In this document: positions 53,601 through 64,000 of the stretch, piece after piece | Layout of the letters: every line of letters begins with the position of its first letter | How positions within the stretch are numbered: the first letter of the stretch is position 1 | DNA from: Craspedostauros australis | Taxonomy: Eukaryota > Bacillariophyta > Bacillariophyceae > Mastogloiales > Achnanthaceae | Assembly (NCBI GenBank): GCA_026770025.1 | Contig: JAMXDE010000071.1 | Location: 116,745 to 180,744 of the forward strand | Reading direction: 5' to 3' | Length of the DNA stretch: 64,000 nt | Program-made: the position numbers and the translations under genes | Notes under the pieces: model-generated | What the model saw: the letters and a program-made list of their open reading frames with translations, nothing else | Database searches by the model: none | What the model was told of the DNA's origin: nothing

Positions 53601-56570
53601 ACAGCCGCTCAATACGGATGGAAGATTATCGGCGAGATGCTGGTGTGTCGCGACTGTGCTGTTGCGAATGCGAGAGTGAAGAACATCTCAAAGACCTAGA
53701 ATCCCAAGAGCGACTCGCTTTGTGGCGAACGCCCCTTTATTCAATATCAGTTACACTAAACACATAGGCTTCGGAGATAAACGCTACTGGACCTTGATCG
53801 TGGACGGCTTCACGGACTATGCTGGAGCTTTCTTTCTGAAGAACAAGAGGGACAACCAGGGTATCAACGATTCATGCAGACGATCAAGTCACACACAGGT
53901 GATCAACAAATCATTTTCAAGGCAATAACAGCGGAGGAGAACAAATCCACGCAGGATACTCTCATCGATGCAGGACTGAATGCAAAATTCGAGTCCATGG
54001 CGTCCAACACGCCACAGCGGAATGGTAGAGTAGAACGCAAGTTTGCGTATCTCTACCACCAAGATCCGCTCCATGCTCAACGGAGCACAACTCCAACAAC
54101 AAATAGAGGCATGGCCTCTGTGGCAGCAGCTGCAAGCACTGCCACTGCCATTGCAATTCTTTGACAGCAACTCCACCATACGCAGATGCACTCCGCACAT
54201 TGGAGAAGTGGGTGTCGTGAAGACTACCTACGGCGGGATCACCGCCAAGCTCAAGAATAGAGGAGAAGAGATGGTTTCATTGGATATGCACACCAACATG
54301 CATCAGGAGTGACAACATGTACAGACATCGACCAAGTCCACTGGTCTGTTCATGCGACATCAAATGGGCTCAACCCAATCATTATGGACAGTTCTGTGGC
54401 TGGGCGGCAAGCACCAAAACACACTCAACGATTCAGAAATGACGAATGCAGTATAGCTTCACAACCATTGGACGGAAGGGAGCAACGCCAGGGCCGCAAT
54501 TCTGCATCAAACGACAGAACCAAGGAGAGTATCCTTTGCCAACACGAACAAAGTATCACATCCTATCGGACAGAAATGATGAGGACAAGGAAGCAGCCGA
54601 TCCCAACTGCTCGAGAACGAGGATGATCGGAGCGAGTCCGACCCTGAGGATGACGAGATTCCTACCATCCGGCGAACGAAGCCAACGATGACAAGGGCAT
54701 CACTCATCTTGAACACACCAGCGAGGCCTGCGCGTGGTACACCATCAAGACCTCCCACCAACCAAACCAAGCAAGCGTGACATAGACAGAAGGAGAGACT
54801 CCGATGCCACGAAGCAAGAGGCAGGAAGGGACAGCAACAATCCCAAGGCAACTGCAGGGAAGAAGATTCCCAAAGCACTGTGCGCAGCTTGCAGACAACA
54901 ACAGACCCAGGTCAAAAGGAACGAGGTGATGAGAACAAATCATCATCAAACGAGGAGACCGACAAACTCAGCGACAAGTTAGCTGACAAACTGAGTGATG
55001 ACAAACAAGAACACAGATGATGATGAAATCGTAGACGGAAATGAAGAGCACAGCAGGTCTTATCCACACCGCACCAACAGACTCTATACGGGATGAATGC
55101 AATCGTTGCGCGAGATACCAGTCGATCGACATCGGACTGTCGATTCATGGACCAGAACGAAGAATCGAGCAGCACATCGAACCGACGGCGTTCGATGGGC
55201 GTTCAATATCCGGCTCCCATCCATCGAAAGGATACCGAGCAGCCATCAAGAAAGATTTCCGCTCCATGGATACACGCAAGGTTTACAGCAAGATCACGAG
55301 ACGCCATCCCACGCGGCCGCTGATTGCTGAAGGCCAATGGGTCTTAAGTTGAAGCGTGACGGCACACATCGAGCGCGACTCGTTGCATGTGCTATTCGCA
55401 AGTCGCAGGAGAGACTCCAAGACCTACTCACCGTCATCCACGATGTAACATATCGAGTCATGATGGTGATCATGCTATCAAGAAGATGGACTGCGCACTC
55501 GTCGTGTCGTAACGCATTCCTACACGGGACCTTGACGAGGAGATCTACATGAACTGTCCCAACGGGATGGATCATCAACCAGACGAAGCCCTGACCCTAC
55601 ACAAGCAATTACGGACTGTGCAGAGCGCCAGGCAAGGTCAATCTGTTGGTGTTGGACCCTCACGAATATCAATTCGAACAGAGCGCAGCGGACCCGTGCT
55701 GTCTACAGGAAGACGAACGAAGGAGCATGATCGTGGCATCTACGTGGGACGATTGCTTCTGCTGCGGAGCTCCAAGGCATGGAGAATTCCTGACGGAATC
55801 CAAGCAGCAAGTTCAAGGTAACAATCGAGCGCGGACTCGGAGACTACCTCAGCTGCAACATCGAATGAACCATGAAGACCAGAGCACCGTTGCGTCAACA
55901 CACCTCATCCGACATTTCATCGAGAGTGGAAAACAAGGTGAGCAGATGCAACGCTATGGGACACGGGAACCCGCGCGTCAATCATCGTGCAACTTCGAAG
56001 ATAACGGACGCAGAAGGTCGGACCGGAAGAACATGCGAATACGACCAAGTGTCGGTATGCTACTCTTCCACAAGCACTGCGACCAGACATCGCCAAACCC
56101 TGTGGGAATTCTCCAAGATGATCGGGCCCCCAAGGCGCAATGAAGGAGATGTATTGGGATCACAAATATGTGATCGATACAAAGGACTATGGATTTAAGT
56201 CCATCCAGCACTCCAGACGACGCAGCGGGACATGAGTCGCCTTTTCTGTGATAGCGGAATATGCAGGAGACAAGAACACGAGAATCAGCGTAGGAGGGCA
56301 TCCTATACTGTGCAAAGTACCAATCCTTTGGCAGCAAGGCACAGAAGGCTGTGACACTCAGCTCATCCGAAGCAGAATACGTTGCCTTCCAAAGCAGCAA
56401 AGGAGATCTTCTTTGTCGTGAGCTACTCGAAAGTGTGGGGTCCATGAAGACACGATCAAGGTCGCAGGGACAACCACGGAGCGATCTTCATCCAAGACAC
56501 CTATCAACATCCCAACGATCGCGGCACATCGACCGGCGCCCTCACTACTGAGGAACATGGTAACCACAAG
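50644..56570 (+). pseudogene. Decayed Copia gag-pol
   Basis: Full Copia order is recognisable in broken frames. A gag-like start at ATG 50644 shifts frame near 50740, with a better gag core from ATG 51050 (S-S-Q-E-D-Y-N-A-W-E-S) continuing after a frameshift near 51200 to 51758. A zinc knuckle C-H-Y-C-G-I-I-G-H-R-E-V-E-C lies near 51945. Protease L-A-D-S-G-A-S-C-N-I is near 53110. Integrase pieces follow (Y-W-T-L-I-V-D-G-F near 53790, N-T-P-Q-R-N-G-R-V-E-R near 54010). Reverse transcriptase pieces are K-L-K-R-D-G-T-H-R-A-R-L near 55350 and W-D-D-C-F-C near 55745. RNase H pieces include S-S-S-E-A-E-Y-V-A near 56355. At least ten stops or frameshifts make it non-coding as it stands. Confidence 0.85.
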
Positions 56571-56744
56571 ACATCGAAATCATTTTCGTCAAACCGAGCA
56601 GAACACAAGCGACGGATTCACAAGAACATCAGGCCGACTTGCAACGAGACCATGAGAAGTCGTACCTTGATACATCGAGAACATTCGAATGTCCGAAGCA
56701 CACAGAGGGTGTAGGATGCGATATGTGTATTGCATTCCTGACAA

Positions 56745-57297
56745 CGGAGCCGTATCTAGTACGGACTATGCGAGTACGAACACGCAAGAAAGAGAGAGAA
56801 TATTTTTAAACAGCGAGAGAGCACTCGCGTGCCGCCCCTAGTCGGGGAGACTCCGAGACTTAAATTGGAATAGCAACGCAATGAAATAGCAAGCAGAATT
56901 GTAACCACGCACCACCCACACCGTTCGTAGCAATCACAAGAATACCATGGCAGAACTTGCCAATAGGGATCATGATAGCAAGGAGGCGTTTGGACGACGA
57001 TATTGGGCACTTACACGCAGAGTAGTGGGGCAGGGAGATGAGCGGAGGACTCGTACGAATACGGAGTAGTAATATCTAGTACGAATATTGCGTAGTACCA
57101 ACATGCAAGCGAGATAGATTACAAGAAACAGCAAGAGCGAATCTCGCGTGCAACTCATAGTTGGGAGACACCAAGAGCATTGGGAGACTCCGAGAGAGGT
57201 CTGAGCAACATATGAAATAGAAACAGAATCGTAACCACCACCACCCCCACCATCGTCCACAGTCTGCAAGAGCATCCATGAACTGAACTTGCCAACA
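56745..57297 (+). mobile_element. Two partial LTR copies in tandem (D1, D2), probable 3' LTR of the same element
   Basis: D1 (about 56760-56965) and D2 (about 56966-57297) each carry the GA-rich tract, the gagactccgag segment, a ATAGCA/ATAGAA segment and an AACTTGCCAA end seen in LTR copies A-C. D2 ends CCAACA at 57292-57297. Both lack the TGTTGGAATGT start. A rearranged or partly duplicated LTR explains this best. Confidence 0.6.
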
Positions 57298-58309
57298 CCC
57301 TGCATCCCAAGTTCCAAGTTTGTGCCCTTGACATGCGGTGTATGTCAAGAATAGGCTTGGCACTCCATCATGACACCACTCTGTACCAGTTCCTCATGGC
57401 ATAAAGCCTAACCTGAGCCACCCGCAAGTTGGTTCCAGATGGTTGTTGCAAGGGCAGCCATCCTGCGCAAAGCTGGCATCATACCTTCGACAGATCTTTG
57501 TGGGTCATACTCCCCACCCATGCTCCATAATATATTAGACTTTGATTGGGGGTTATCAAGACCGATGGCAACCTGTATCTTCGATGAGGCCACTTCTTGC
57601 CCATGAAACGTCCGCAGGACCACGACTTCTGTTCGACCTCAGTTTCAACTGCGTCACAGGCATGGATACATGGTTCAGGTGCTGAGCAAGCCAAGACAGG
57701 ACAGTCGTTGCGCCTTCTATCAAGTGCGCCACGACATTCCGCATTGATAGTGACATGCTCCATGCAGTGCAGCAGCATGCTTGTTGATGGTTTGACAGTG
57801 TTGACATGTTGATAGGTGACAGTGTGACAGTGCTACATCGTCGCATGACTGGGGATCCCTACGAAAGGGCATCAACAGCGCATCCGCCTCTCCAGAAACG
57901 ATCCAACTGCAGGGTTGGAATTTGTGCCTGATGAGCTTGAGGAGTTCTGCGTCCAATGATGCAAACCAGGTCAGCTTGCAGTGCGCATTCGCAGGGAGAT
58001 CCTGGCTCAAGGGTGCTACTTGTTGTGGCCATCGCGAGCATGAACATCCGCTGCTGCTGATTCACCCAGGCTGTACTGATGCGTGCGACGCGGTCTTTGC
58101 GTTCGGTGATGTTCGAAATCCCTCACACATGCACAGTTTCACAAAGTATTTGACACTTGGTGGCATATGTGGCTCCTCTCCATTTATCTCGCACCAACTG
58201 CATGTCAATTGGAGGTTGCTCCGAAGCTCACTGGCGCAACTGCTCCAGGCGTGGCGGTTGGGAGTGACAACAAGCAAATTCAAGGAAAAGGAGCAATGCT
58301 ATCACCAGC
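57298..58309. other. Unassigned spacer between retroelement remnants
   Basis: Frames of 70-150 codons overlap on both strands and none shows a domain. Probably internal sequence of the plus-strand remnant that follows. Confidence 0.4.
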
Positions 58310-59948
58310 ATGTTCCGCGAGCTCATCGAGGAACCACCAGGCGCCACGGTCTCAACTGGGTTTGGTTCTACGTCGTATAGACGCAAGAGAGCAACGCAAA
58401 AAGGCTTGTGCTATTTTGATGGGTCCACCTGGGGAGGCAATGTGCCAATCTTTGGTCACACATACGCTGCTTACCTGACCTCATGGAGTTCCGCATCTGG
58501 TGGCATTGTTGAAGTGCAAGGGCCTGCCGTGTACGGAGCTGGCATCGCGAATTCCGGTCGCCAAAGCGCCTGCCAGGCACAACGTCATACATGCAAATCG
58601 AGATCAGTTCCGCAGCTGGTGGAAGCACAAGCATGACGTTGCTCTGGGTCAACACATGGTTGTGCTTTTCTCAAGAATCTACAGAGCATCCTGAAGCACC
58701 GCTACAGTAGAGTCCACATACCAATTGGCTACTCAAGGGACATGGGGTTCACTGCAACAACTCAAGCACCATGTTTGCACATTGGAAACCTTCACACCCA
58801 CAATGTGTACGTGCCCTGGCAGGTGGACAACTTTGCAGTGGCAACCAAGGATGAGACCTTTTACAAGGAGTTCTGTGACATGCTCGATGCTCGACTGAAC
58901 TATCCTATCACTTGGCACAGTCTGTTTGCACACTACAACGGACTGGATCTCACTCAGGCCTGATGACATGTGAATGTGCACTGCTCCACATACATCGACA
59001 AGGCGCTCAAGCAACACAATTGGCATTGATTGAAGTCTACACAATGCCTACCCATGCGCACAGACAATGGACATGTGTGGCAATTGGATCAGGCAGTCTT
59101 ACCCAACATGGAAGCCAAGCATCATGGTCTGCAATCCAAGTCCTTCAGCTACCACTAAGCCATTGGCAAGCTCATCTGGGCCATGGTTTCCTGTCACCCT
59201 GACATCTTCTTCCCTGTGGTGAAGCTGAGCCAAGTCTTGATGAACCCTGCACGTGTACACTACAAAGCCGTCAAATACCTCTTCAGGTATGTTGCATCCA
59301 CCAGGGACTATGGGATCACCTACTGGTGACAGTCTCCTGTTCCGCAGCTTGCAGATGTGGCAGCACTGAAACAACTCGTGCCTGCCAACAACAAGCACCA
59401 CAAGCCTGGCAGACCAGGCCACCATCCAGGCGACTTTCCTCTACGTATATGTGGACGCCGATTGGGGTGCCAATACAAGGCATTGTAAATCCACCAGAGG
59501 CATGGTGTTGCTTCTTGGCAGCCCTGCTGTTGCGTGGAAAACCTGCGTCCAACCCACTGTTTCTCTCATTACCTCTAAAGCCGAGTTCAATGTCACCAGC
59601 AACAATGGCAAGATGGTGATCTGGTTTCGGTCCATCCTGGACAAGATCAGCATGTGCCAACAGCATGCCATACTTATCTACAAGGACAACCAAGGCGCCA
59701 GAATGATGGCAAACGCCAACCAACCGCTGAGGAACTCCAGGCATATCGATGTACACACATTTGCGGTCTGCGATTGGGTGGACAGAGATCTCATCCTCAT
59801 TGCCGATGTGTCCATCCAACCCCAATGCTTCGGATCTGTGCAACAAGCAGATGCCTGTGATTCTGTTCTTTTGACATACGGACCTACTCATGGGATGCAT
59901 TCCATCATTCTACGTTCGCCAGTGAATGCCGCCAGTGGAGTGCGGTGA
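58310..59948 (+). pseudogene. Copia pol remnant: reverse transcriptase to RNase H
   Basis: Plus-strand frames give F-D-G-S-T-W-G-G-N-V-P-I-F-G-H-T-Y near 58420, a frameshift near 58550, then G-F-T-A-T-T-Q-A-P-C-L and W-Q-V-D-N-F-A-V-A near 58820. The second catalytic Asp of the DD motif is Asn in that copy. L-I-W-A-M-V-S-C-H-P-D-I follows near 59180. A longer open piece (59451-59948, 165 codons) holds RNase H: Y-V-D-A-D-W-G-A, S-K-A-E-F-N-V and D-N-Q-G-A-R. The loss of the active-site Asp, with several stops, makes it inactive. Motifs match the minus-strand remnant at 44240-45746. Confidence 0.8.
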
Positions 59949-61110
59949 TCCCAGTCTTCTCTGTACGACAGAGTGGAATGTTTCCACTAGCTAACACAAG
60001 CGTGTGGGGTGTTGGCATCTGTACACATGTACGATGACAGATGTCATCGACAGCAACAACAGCTGACACAACAAACAACATCACAACCCCGTAGTCACGA
60101 ATCCATCATCAGCACGAAATCATACACACAACACACACGATACTGACAAATTCAAACAACAATTGGACAACACCAGGCATTTTGTCGGTAGAAACCATAA
60201 AAATATGAATATAGCACGATAATTACACGATTCGGGAAATGGATGAGTGCTGCAATCAGTCAGAAATCACGTTTTCACGACGCAACCAAAACGACAACAC
60301 AAAAAAATTGGCTTCGAAACGTAAAAAATGGAGAAGGAAAACTCACGACATGATCAACGTGACGTGTCGGACAAACCCTTCGGAAGCCCGAAGGCGTCAT
60401 CAGTTAACAATAACTATGGCGTTGCATGAACCGACCATCATGATTGGCTGGTTGGTTCGTGGCGTTATGTCAAACCTCTTATTGGGCGGGAACGCAATGA
60501 TGTCTGCGACAGGTCACAAAACCACCGATGTCCTCAACACGAGGGGAGTTCTCACGTTTCCTTTCAAACAAATATCGATTGCGTACTTGTGAACACAAAT
60601 AAAATGTCAAATAGAAAATCGATGTTTCGTAATTTTGTCATTGCGTCGTTCTTTGCATGTTGCCAAGTGTTCTATTTCGTCTGTGAGGACTGGAGGACGG
60701 TTTGTACTTACGGAACAGAGTGTGGCGTCACACCAAGAATTAACCTTCCAAGCACTCGAACAAGTGAAAGCACACGAACCAACTCTTGCACAGTGTTTCA
60801 ATGATAGAAACGTGGAGACATGGCGCCGGACAAGCAGTCTAAATGTGGAGATGCTGTCCTCTGTTTTATGGTATGGTTTAAATGGTATCTACATACATTG
60901 GTACATCAACTATTGATGATACTGCGATGGGTACCAAAGGTCAACAAGGATGCGTCAGACCAGGGTGGGAGGCGACTGGGAAATTGGTCTCCCGCAGCTC
61001 CCAAAGTCGGCCACCACGACACGGTGTCGAACCGATGATAAAATAGATAAGTGGAAATCATTTCGGAACAGAGGAATATTATATTATACAAACAACCACC
61101 AACAGCAAAA
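59949..61110. other. Intergenic, no gene recognised
   Basis: AT-moderate sequence with no domain-bearing frame. The last 40 bp before 61111 are AT/CAA-rich and could be a short 5' UTR of the broken hydrolase gene. Confidence 0.5.
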
Positions 61111-61558
61111 ATGACAACATCCACAATGATCCACGAACACTTCTCCGCCATTACCGAGGTCCGTCCAGGACGCTCCATGTTCGCAAGATGTCTCCTCATC
61201 GGAACGGATAACATCGCTGAGACCACCATCAACCTCGTTTGCGCGCACGGCATGATGGGATCCTGCAAGCAATTCGGCGGAGTTTGGGAACCCTTGGCAG
61301 ATCTTCTCGCCGCGTCGCCGTCCACCAAGATGGCCGTCTGGATGTTCGATCACTGGGGTTGCGGTCGCACGCCGGGATCGCCGTCGGCCTCGGATTTCAC
61401 CGACATCGAAATCGAACGCGACATCGCGGGTCTTATCACGGCGCGGGTCGGCCTCAGCAAGCCGATCCTCTTCCATGGGTCATTCCTACGCGGCCCAAAC
61501 CATCCTGAAGCTCGTGCGCGATTTCCCCGATATCCATAAAGAAATTCGTCCACGATAA
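61111..61558 (+). pseudogene. Truncated alpha/beta-hydrolase gene with a frameshift at the nucleophile elbow
   Basis: From ATG 61111 the frame encodes an alpha/beta-hydrolase N-terminal half: a first strand with V-C-A-H-G-M-M-G-S (the HG oxyanion turn), then M-F-D-H-W-G-C-G-R-T-P-G-S and D-I-A-G-L-I. At 61477-61479 a GGG run shifts the frame just where the G-x-S-x-G elbow should begin. In the +1-shifted frame the sequence continues plausibly (a His-Ser elbow, then T-I-L-K-L-V-R-D-F-P) to TAA at 61556-61558. Even so, the lid and the Asp/His of the triad are missing, so the copy is both frameshifted and 3' truncated. Confidence 0.75.
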
Positions 61559-61566
61559 AAGTCCAA

Positions 61567-61628
61567 AATTGTCTCAGGAGACCAAGCGGATTCGAGGGGT
61601 GCCAAAATTGGTCTCCTCAGACCAAAAT
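61567..61628. repeat. GGTCTC/GAGACC hairpin-forming repeat
   Basis: ccaaaattgtctcaggagacca and, ~40 bp on, ccaaaattggtctcctcagacca are near-direct repeats; each contains an inverted pair (for example TGGTCT-cctc-AGACCA). They start right after the truncated hydrolase, where its 3' half was lost. Function unknown. Confidence 0.5.
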
Positions 61629-61991
61629 CAAGCAACGCGACGTTTTATCGCGATGGCATTTTCTTCGACCACCTCGACTAAAACTATTTGTTCGCGCTCA
61701 CTTTTTTCCCCCCTCATATCGTTTTTTCCGATTTCTCACAATATCCTGGCATGCCCTCCTATTTACTATGGCTCAATGCTTCTCCTGGATGCATTGAGCC
61801 ACTTGCATCTCATCACAGTTCTTCGTATACATATGTTCGTTGCATGCTTATCCATGTCCTCCACGCTCTTCACAGGACATGATCGTTCCGCAGCGTTCTT
61901 CCTCTTGCATCACAATGATTTGTGACCACGCCTCTTCACAGGAACGATTCACTACCCCGTATTTGATGGACGTTTGTGTGTTATTACTTTG
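61629..61991. other. Spacer, nothing recognised
   Basis: Short frames only, without domains. Confidence 0.5.
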
Positions 61992-64000
61992 CTATATGTT
62001 TACATCTCGACCCATTCCCATGGCTGTACTTTCCTTGTTGAGCTGCTGCGCGCGTTCGCGGTCGTTGCGGAGTTGTCTCCGAGCGCGTCCGCGCCGTCTC
62101 TGTGGTGCTGGTGAAGTCTCAGCAGGTGTCTGGGATGAGGGTTTCGCTCGTTTCCTTCCTTGGCTCGATTGGATATCTTTGCTTGTTTGCACTGCTGATG
62201 GAGTCTTGCGCTTCCCTCCTTTCCTGTCTGGTTGCTTCGCACTCCACTCAGTGTAATCCGCCTTGGTCTTCCTTGTCCATGATCTGTTGCTTCCGTGGAG
62301 CATTCGGAAACATGTGTTGCTTGCAATGATTCGTTCGTTCGCCTTCTTCGTAGATTTGACATTGAAATGCTGGTATGCACTCCATTTGCAACTCCCCATC
62401 TCTTGTGATTTGCAGTGGGAGGCACGCAGGCGAAAAAGTGACACTGCATGCACATCCATTTCGTTACAACCCCACATACGACGCAGGGTTTCTTCACGTT
62501 TTCACAAAAGATGGGCTCATGGCTGCCCGTGCGGAGACGTCGTTCGAGCGCAGCCATGGCGGGTGTTGGGGCAGCTGGATTCCCAGACAGCAGGTTCCGG
62601 ATGCTCTTTCCGTCCCTCTCCTCGCCTTCAACAGTTGGTCTACCATCGTAAGATTTGATTGTCTGTATCCGAATCTGTGTCTCCTGTGTTGTTGATTGCT
62701 CCCTGAATAAACCAGTTTGCGCATTCGCTGTCATCACCTGCTTCTCTGTTGCTGCCAGCGGCTTGGGCGACGATGACTCCGAATGCCCTTCGCAATGTTT
62801 CCAACGAATCAGCAACACTGCTGCGATGATTCAGCATGTCACGGTAGTCTGCAGCACCGTTGCGTTCTCCAGGTCTTTGTTTGTGTGGATATCGTCTGTG
62901 CAACAGTAGTGCATTAGCTTGTGCAGAAACAGAAGGATGACTTCCACAATCCGTAACACAGCTTGGCACTGGAAGGTTGCGAATGGCGGCTGCACCTTGG
63001 TGCTGCCTCACCATTTCTGGTGATTAAATCGGAGCCGCCCTTGAATGAATTCCAACGAGCTACAAACGATGGAACCAAGGTGTGAACCTTTGGCACCGGC
63101 ATTGGTAGTTCCTGGCATGCCTTCCATATCATCAATTGGTGGAATACATCCTCTTCTGTCAATGCCGCAATGTGTCGCCCCCCGGTTGAGCCCCTGTGGG
63201 GGTTGCGTTTTCGAATTCAGATGCTTTCGCAGGGTCTTGCCTGACGCTGCCTCGCGGGATGCAGCAGCGGAGTCCGCGTATGCAAACTCCAACTTCAGCT
63301 CATACAGATTTTGTAGCACAATTCCATATGATTGAAGTAGATCAGGTTTGAATTGTGTGGATATTGATCTTATGGTGTTAGCGGTTGCATCACCTGATGG
63401 TAGGAGAGGTGGGATCGAGTGGATCAGAGGAGAAACGCAAGAACAGTTTGAGTGAGCACCACGAATCGACTTTCGAAATTCATGGCAGGAGCTCCATCCA
63501 TTTCATGCTTGAACGTACCAATTACAATCATTGCACCTGTCACCCCAAAGACGAAGGCATGATGAAGCAGTTGAATCATCTCTGATTTCTTTTCGAACAA
63601 TGCCCTCCATTTGTCGTCTTGGAGATGCACGAACACATGACTCTTTCCCTCCGTCCATGCTCCCAATCGGCCTTCCGCTGGTGCCGTCTTTCGAGATCTT
63701 CTGTGTCTGTCGTTGCCCGAGTCTTGATCTCCACAACAAAGACTTCATCGTCGCTGTCGTCCTCTGGATCACCGACGATCGCGAGGAAGTCGACGGAGGC
63801 GCGGGCGTACGGTGCATCGGTGTTTCGCACCACCCCCACTTTGGTACGTCGCCTTCACTTGCCTTCCCTCGCCGCCCACTCCAACACAGTGGAGGGCCTG
63901 CTTCATGAGGGGAGCTTCGTTTTTGTGGCCCAGCTTGGCGAGCTTTCCGGCCTTGCCCCGAACCGACTTCATGAACCACGATTGTAACATGAGAGTTGTG
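61992..64000 (-). pseudogene. Decayed mobile-element protein: YqaJ-like PDDEXK nuclease and transposase-like cysteine-rich C-terminus
   Basis: Minus-strand pieces in three frames make one story, entering from the right edge. First is W-F-M-K-S-V-R-G-K with G-H-K-N-E near 63970-63900. Then a PDDEXK nuclease core S-V-D-F-L-A-I-V-G-D ... V-F-V-V-E-I-K-T-R near 63800-63715 (the E-x-K pair is intact), after a frameshift in a G5 run near 63835. After another shift near 63640 comes M-I-Q-L-L-H-H-A-F-V, the Q-containing helix of YqaJ/lambda-exonuclease-like nucleases. Then W-N-S-F-K-G-G-S-D near 63045, similar to the Y-N-x-x-x-G-G-V-D box of PiggyBac-type DDE transposases. Finally C-V-V-C-G-V-V-T-K-W-M-C-M-Q-C near 62490, a cysteine ribbon as at PiggyBac C-termini, and a basic tail. 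Family names are from motif memory. The gene is broken here but the architecture is clear. Confidence 0.65.

Noticed and set aside
57298-58309. Possible gag/integrase of the 58-60 kb remnant
   Set aside because: I could not match any Copia motif in any frame, so it is left unassigned.

Overview
The window looks like nuclear DNA of a diatom or close ochrophyte relative. Four things point there: a light-harvesting protein with a bipartite plastid presequence (signal peptide then Ala-Phe-Val-Pro, typical of red-algal-derived complex plastids), short GT-AG introns, diatom-style CRAL-TRIO/DUF6824 and Myb-like proteins, and abundant Copia retroelements of the kind called CoDi in diatoms. I saw no rRNA, tRNA or CRISPR, but could not run a covariance search. 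No bacterial operon logic applies; genes are monocistronic with spacers of about 0.4-2 kb.

Layout. 1-5.8 kb: a minus-strand Copia element with one uninterrupted gag-pro-int frame running off the left edge, then its leader and probable 5' LTR. 5.8-41 kb: the host gene zone. In order it holds a CRAL-TRIO protein (-), a two-TM hypothetical protein (-), a four-exon ShKT/prolyl 4-hydroxylase (+), a Myb-like protein (+), a very large AAA-ATPase/TPR protein (-), a secreted Thr-Pro-rich cysteine-module protein (+), a RedCAP-like light-harvesting protein with one intron (+), a three-exon CRAL-TRIO/DUF6824 protein (-), a ubiquitin-like/WLM metalloprotease (+), a small secreted protein (+) and a two-exon membrane-anchored SGNH hydrolase (+). 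42.4-60 kb: a graveyard of nested Copia remnants in both orientations, sharing a roughly 0.75-0.82 kb LTR family with TGTTGG...CCAACA ends; one copy is a solo LTR with a target duplication and another interrupts an older pol. 61-64 kb: a broken alpha/beta hydrolase gene and a decayed mobile-element protein joining a YqaJ/lambda-exonuclease-like PDDEXK domain to a transposase-like cysteine-rich end.

The host genes do not form one pathway. Several are secretory or cell-surface (prolyl hydroxylase, Thr-Pro-rich protein, small secreted protein, SGNH hydrolase), so the neighbourhood is rich in wall or surface functions, but that grouping is inference. The most unusual signals are: two hydrophobic helices embedded in the intact Copia polyprotein, a perfect tandem of E2F-like sites in that element's putative LTR, a 22-bp-spaced TGACG array ahead of the Thr-Pro-rich gene, a target-site-flanked LTR nested inside an older reverse transcriptase, and the nuclease/transposase relic at the right edge. 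Intron coordinates were assigned by eye from GT-AG sites and reading-phase continuity.
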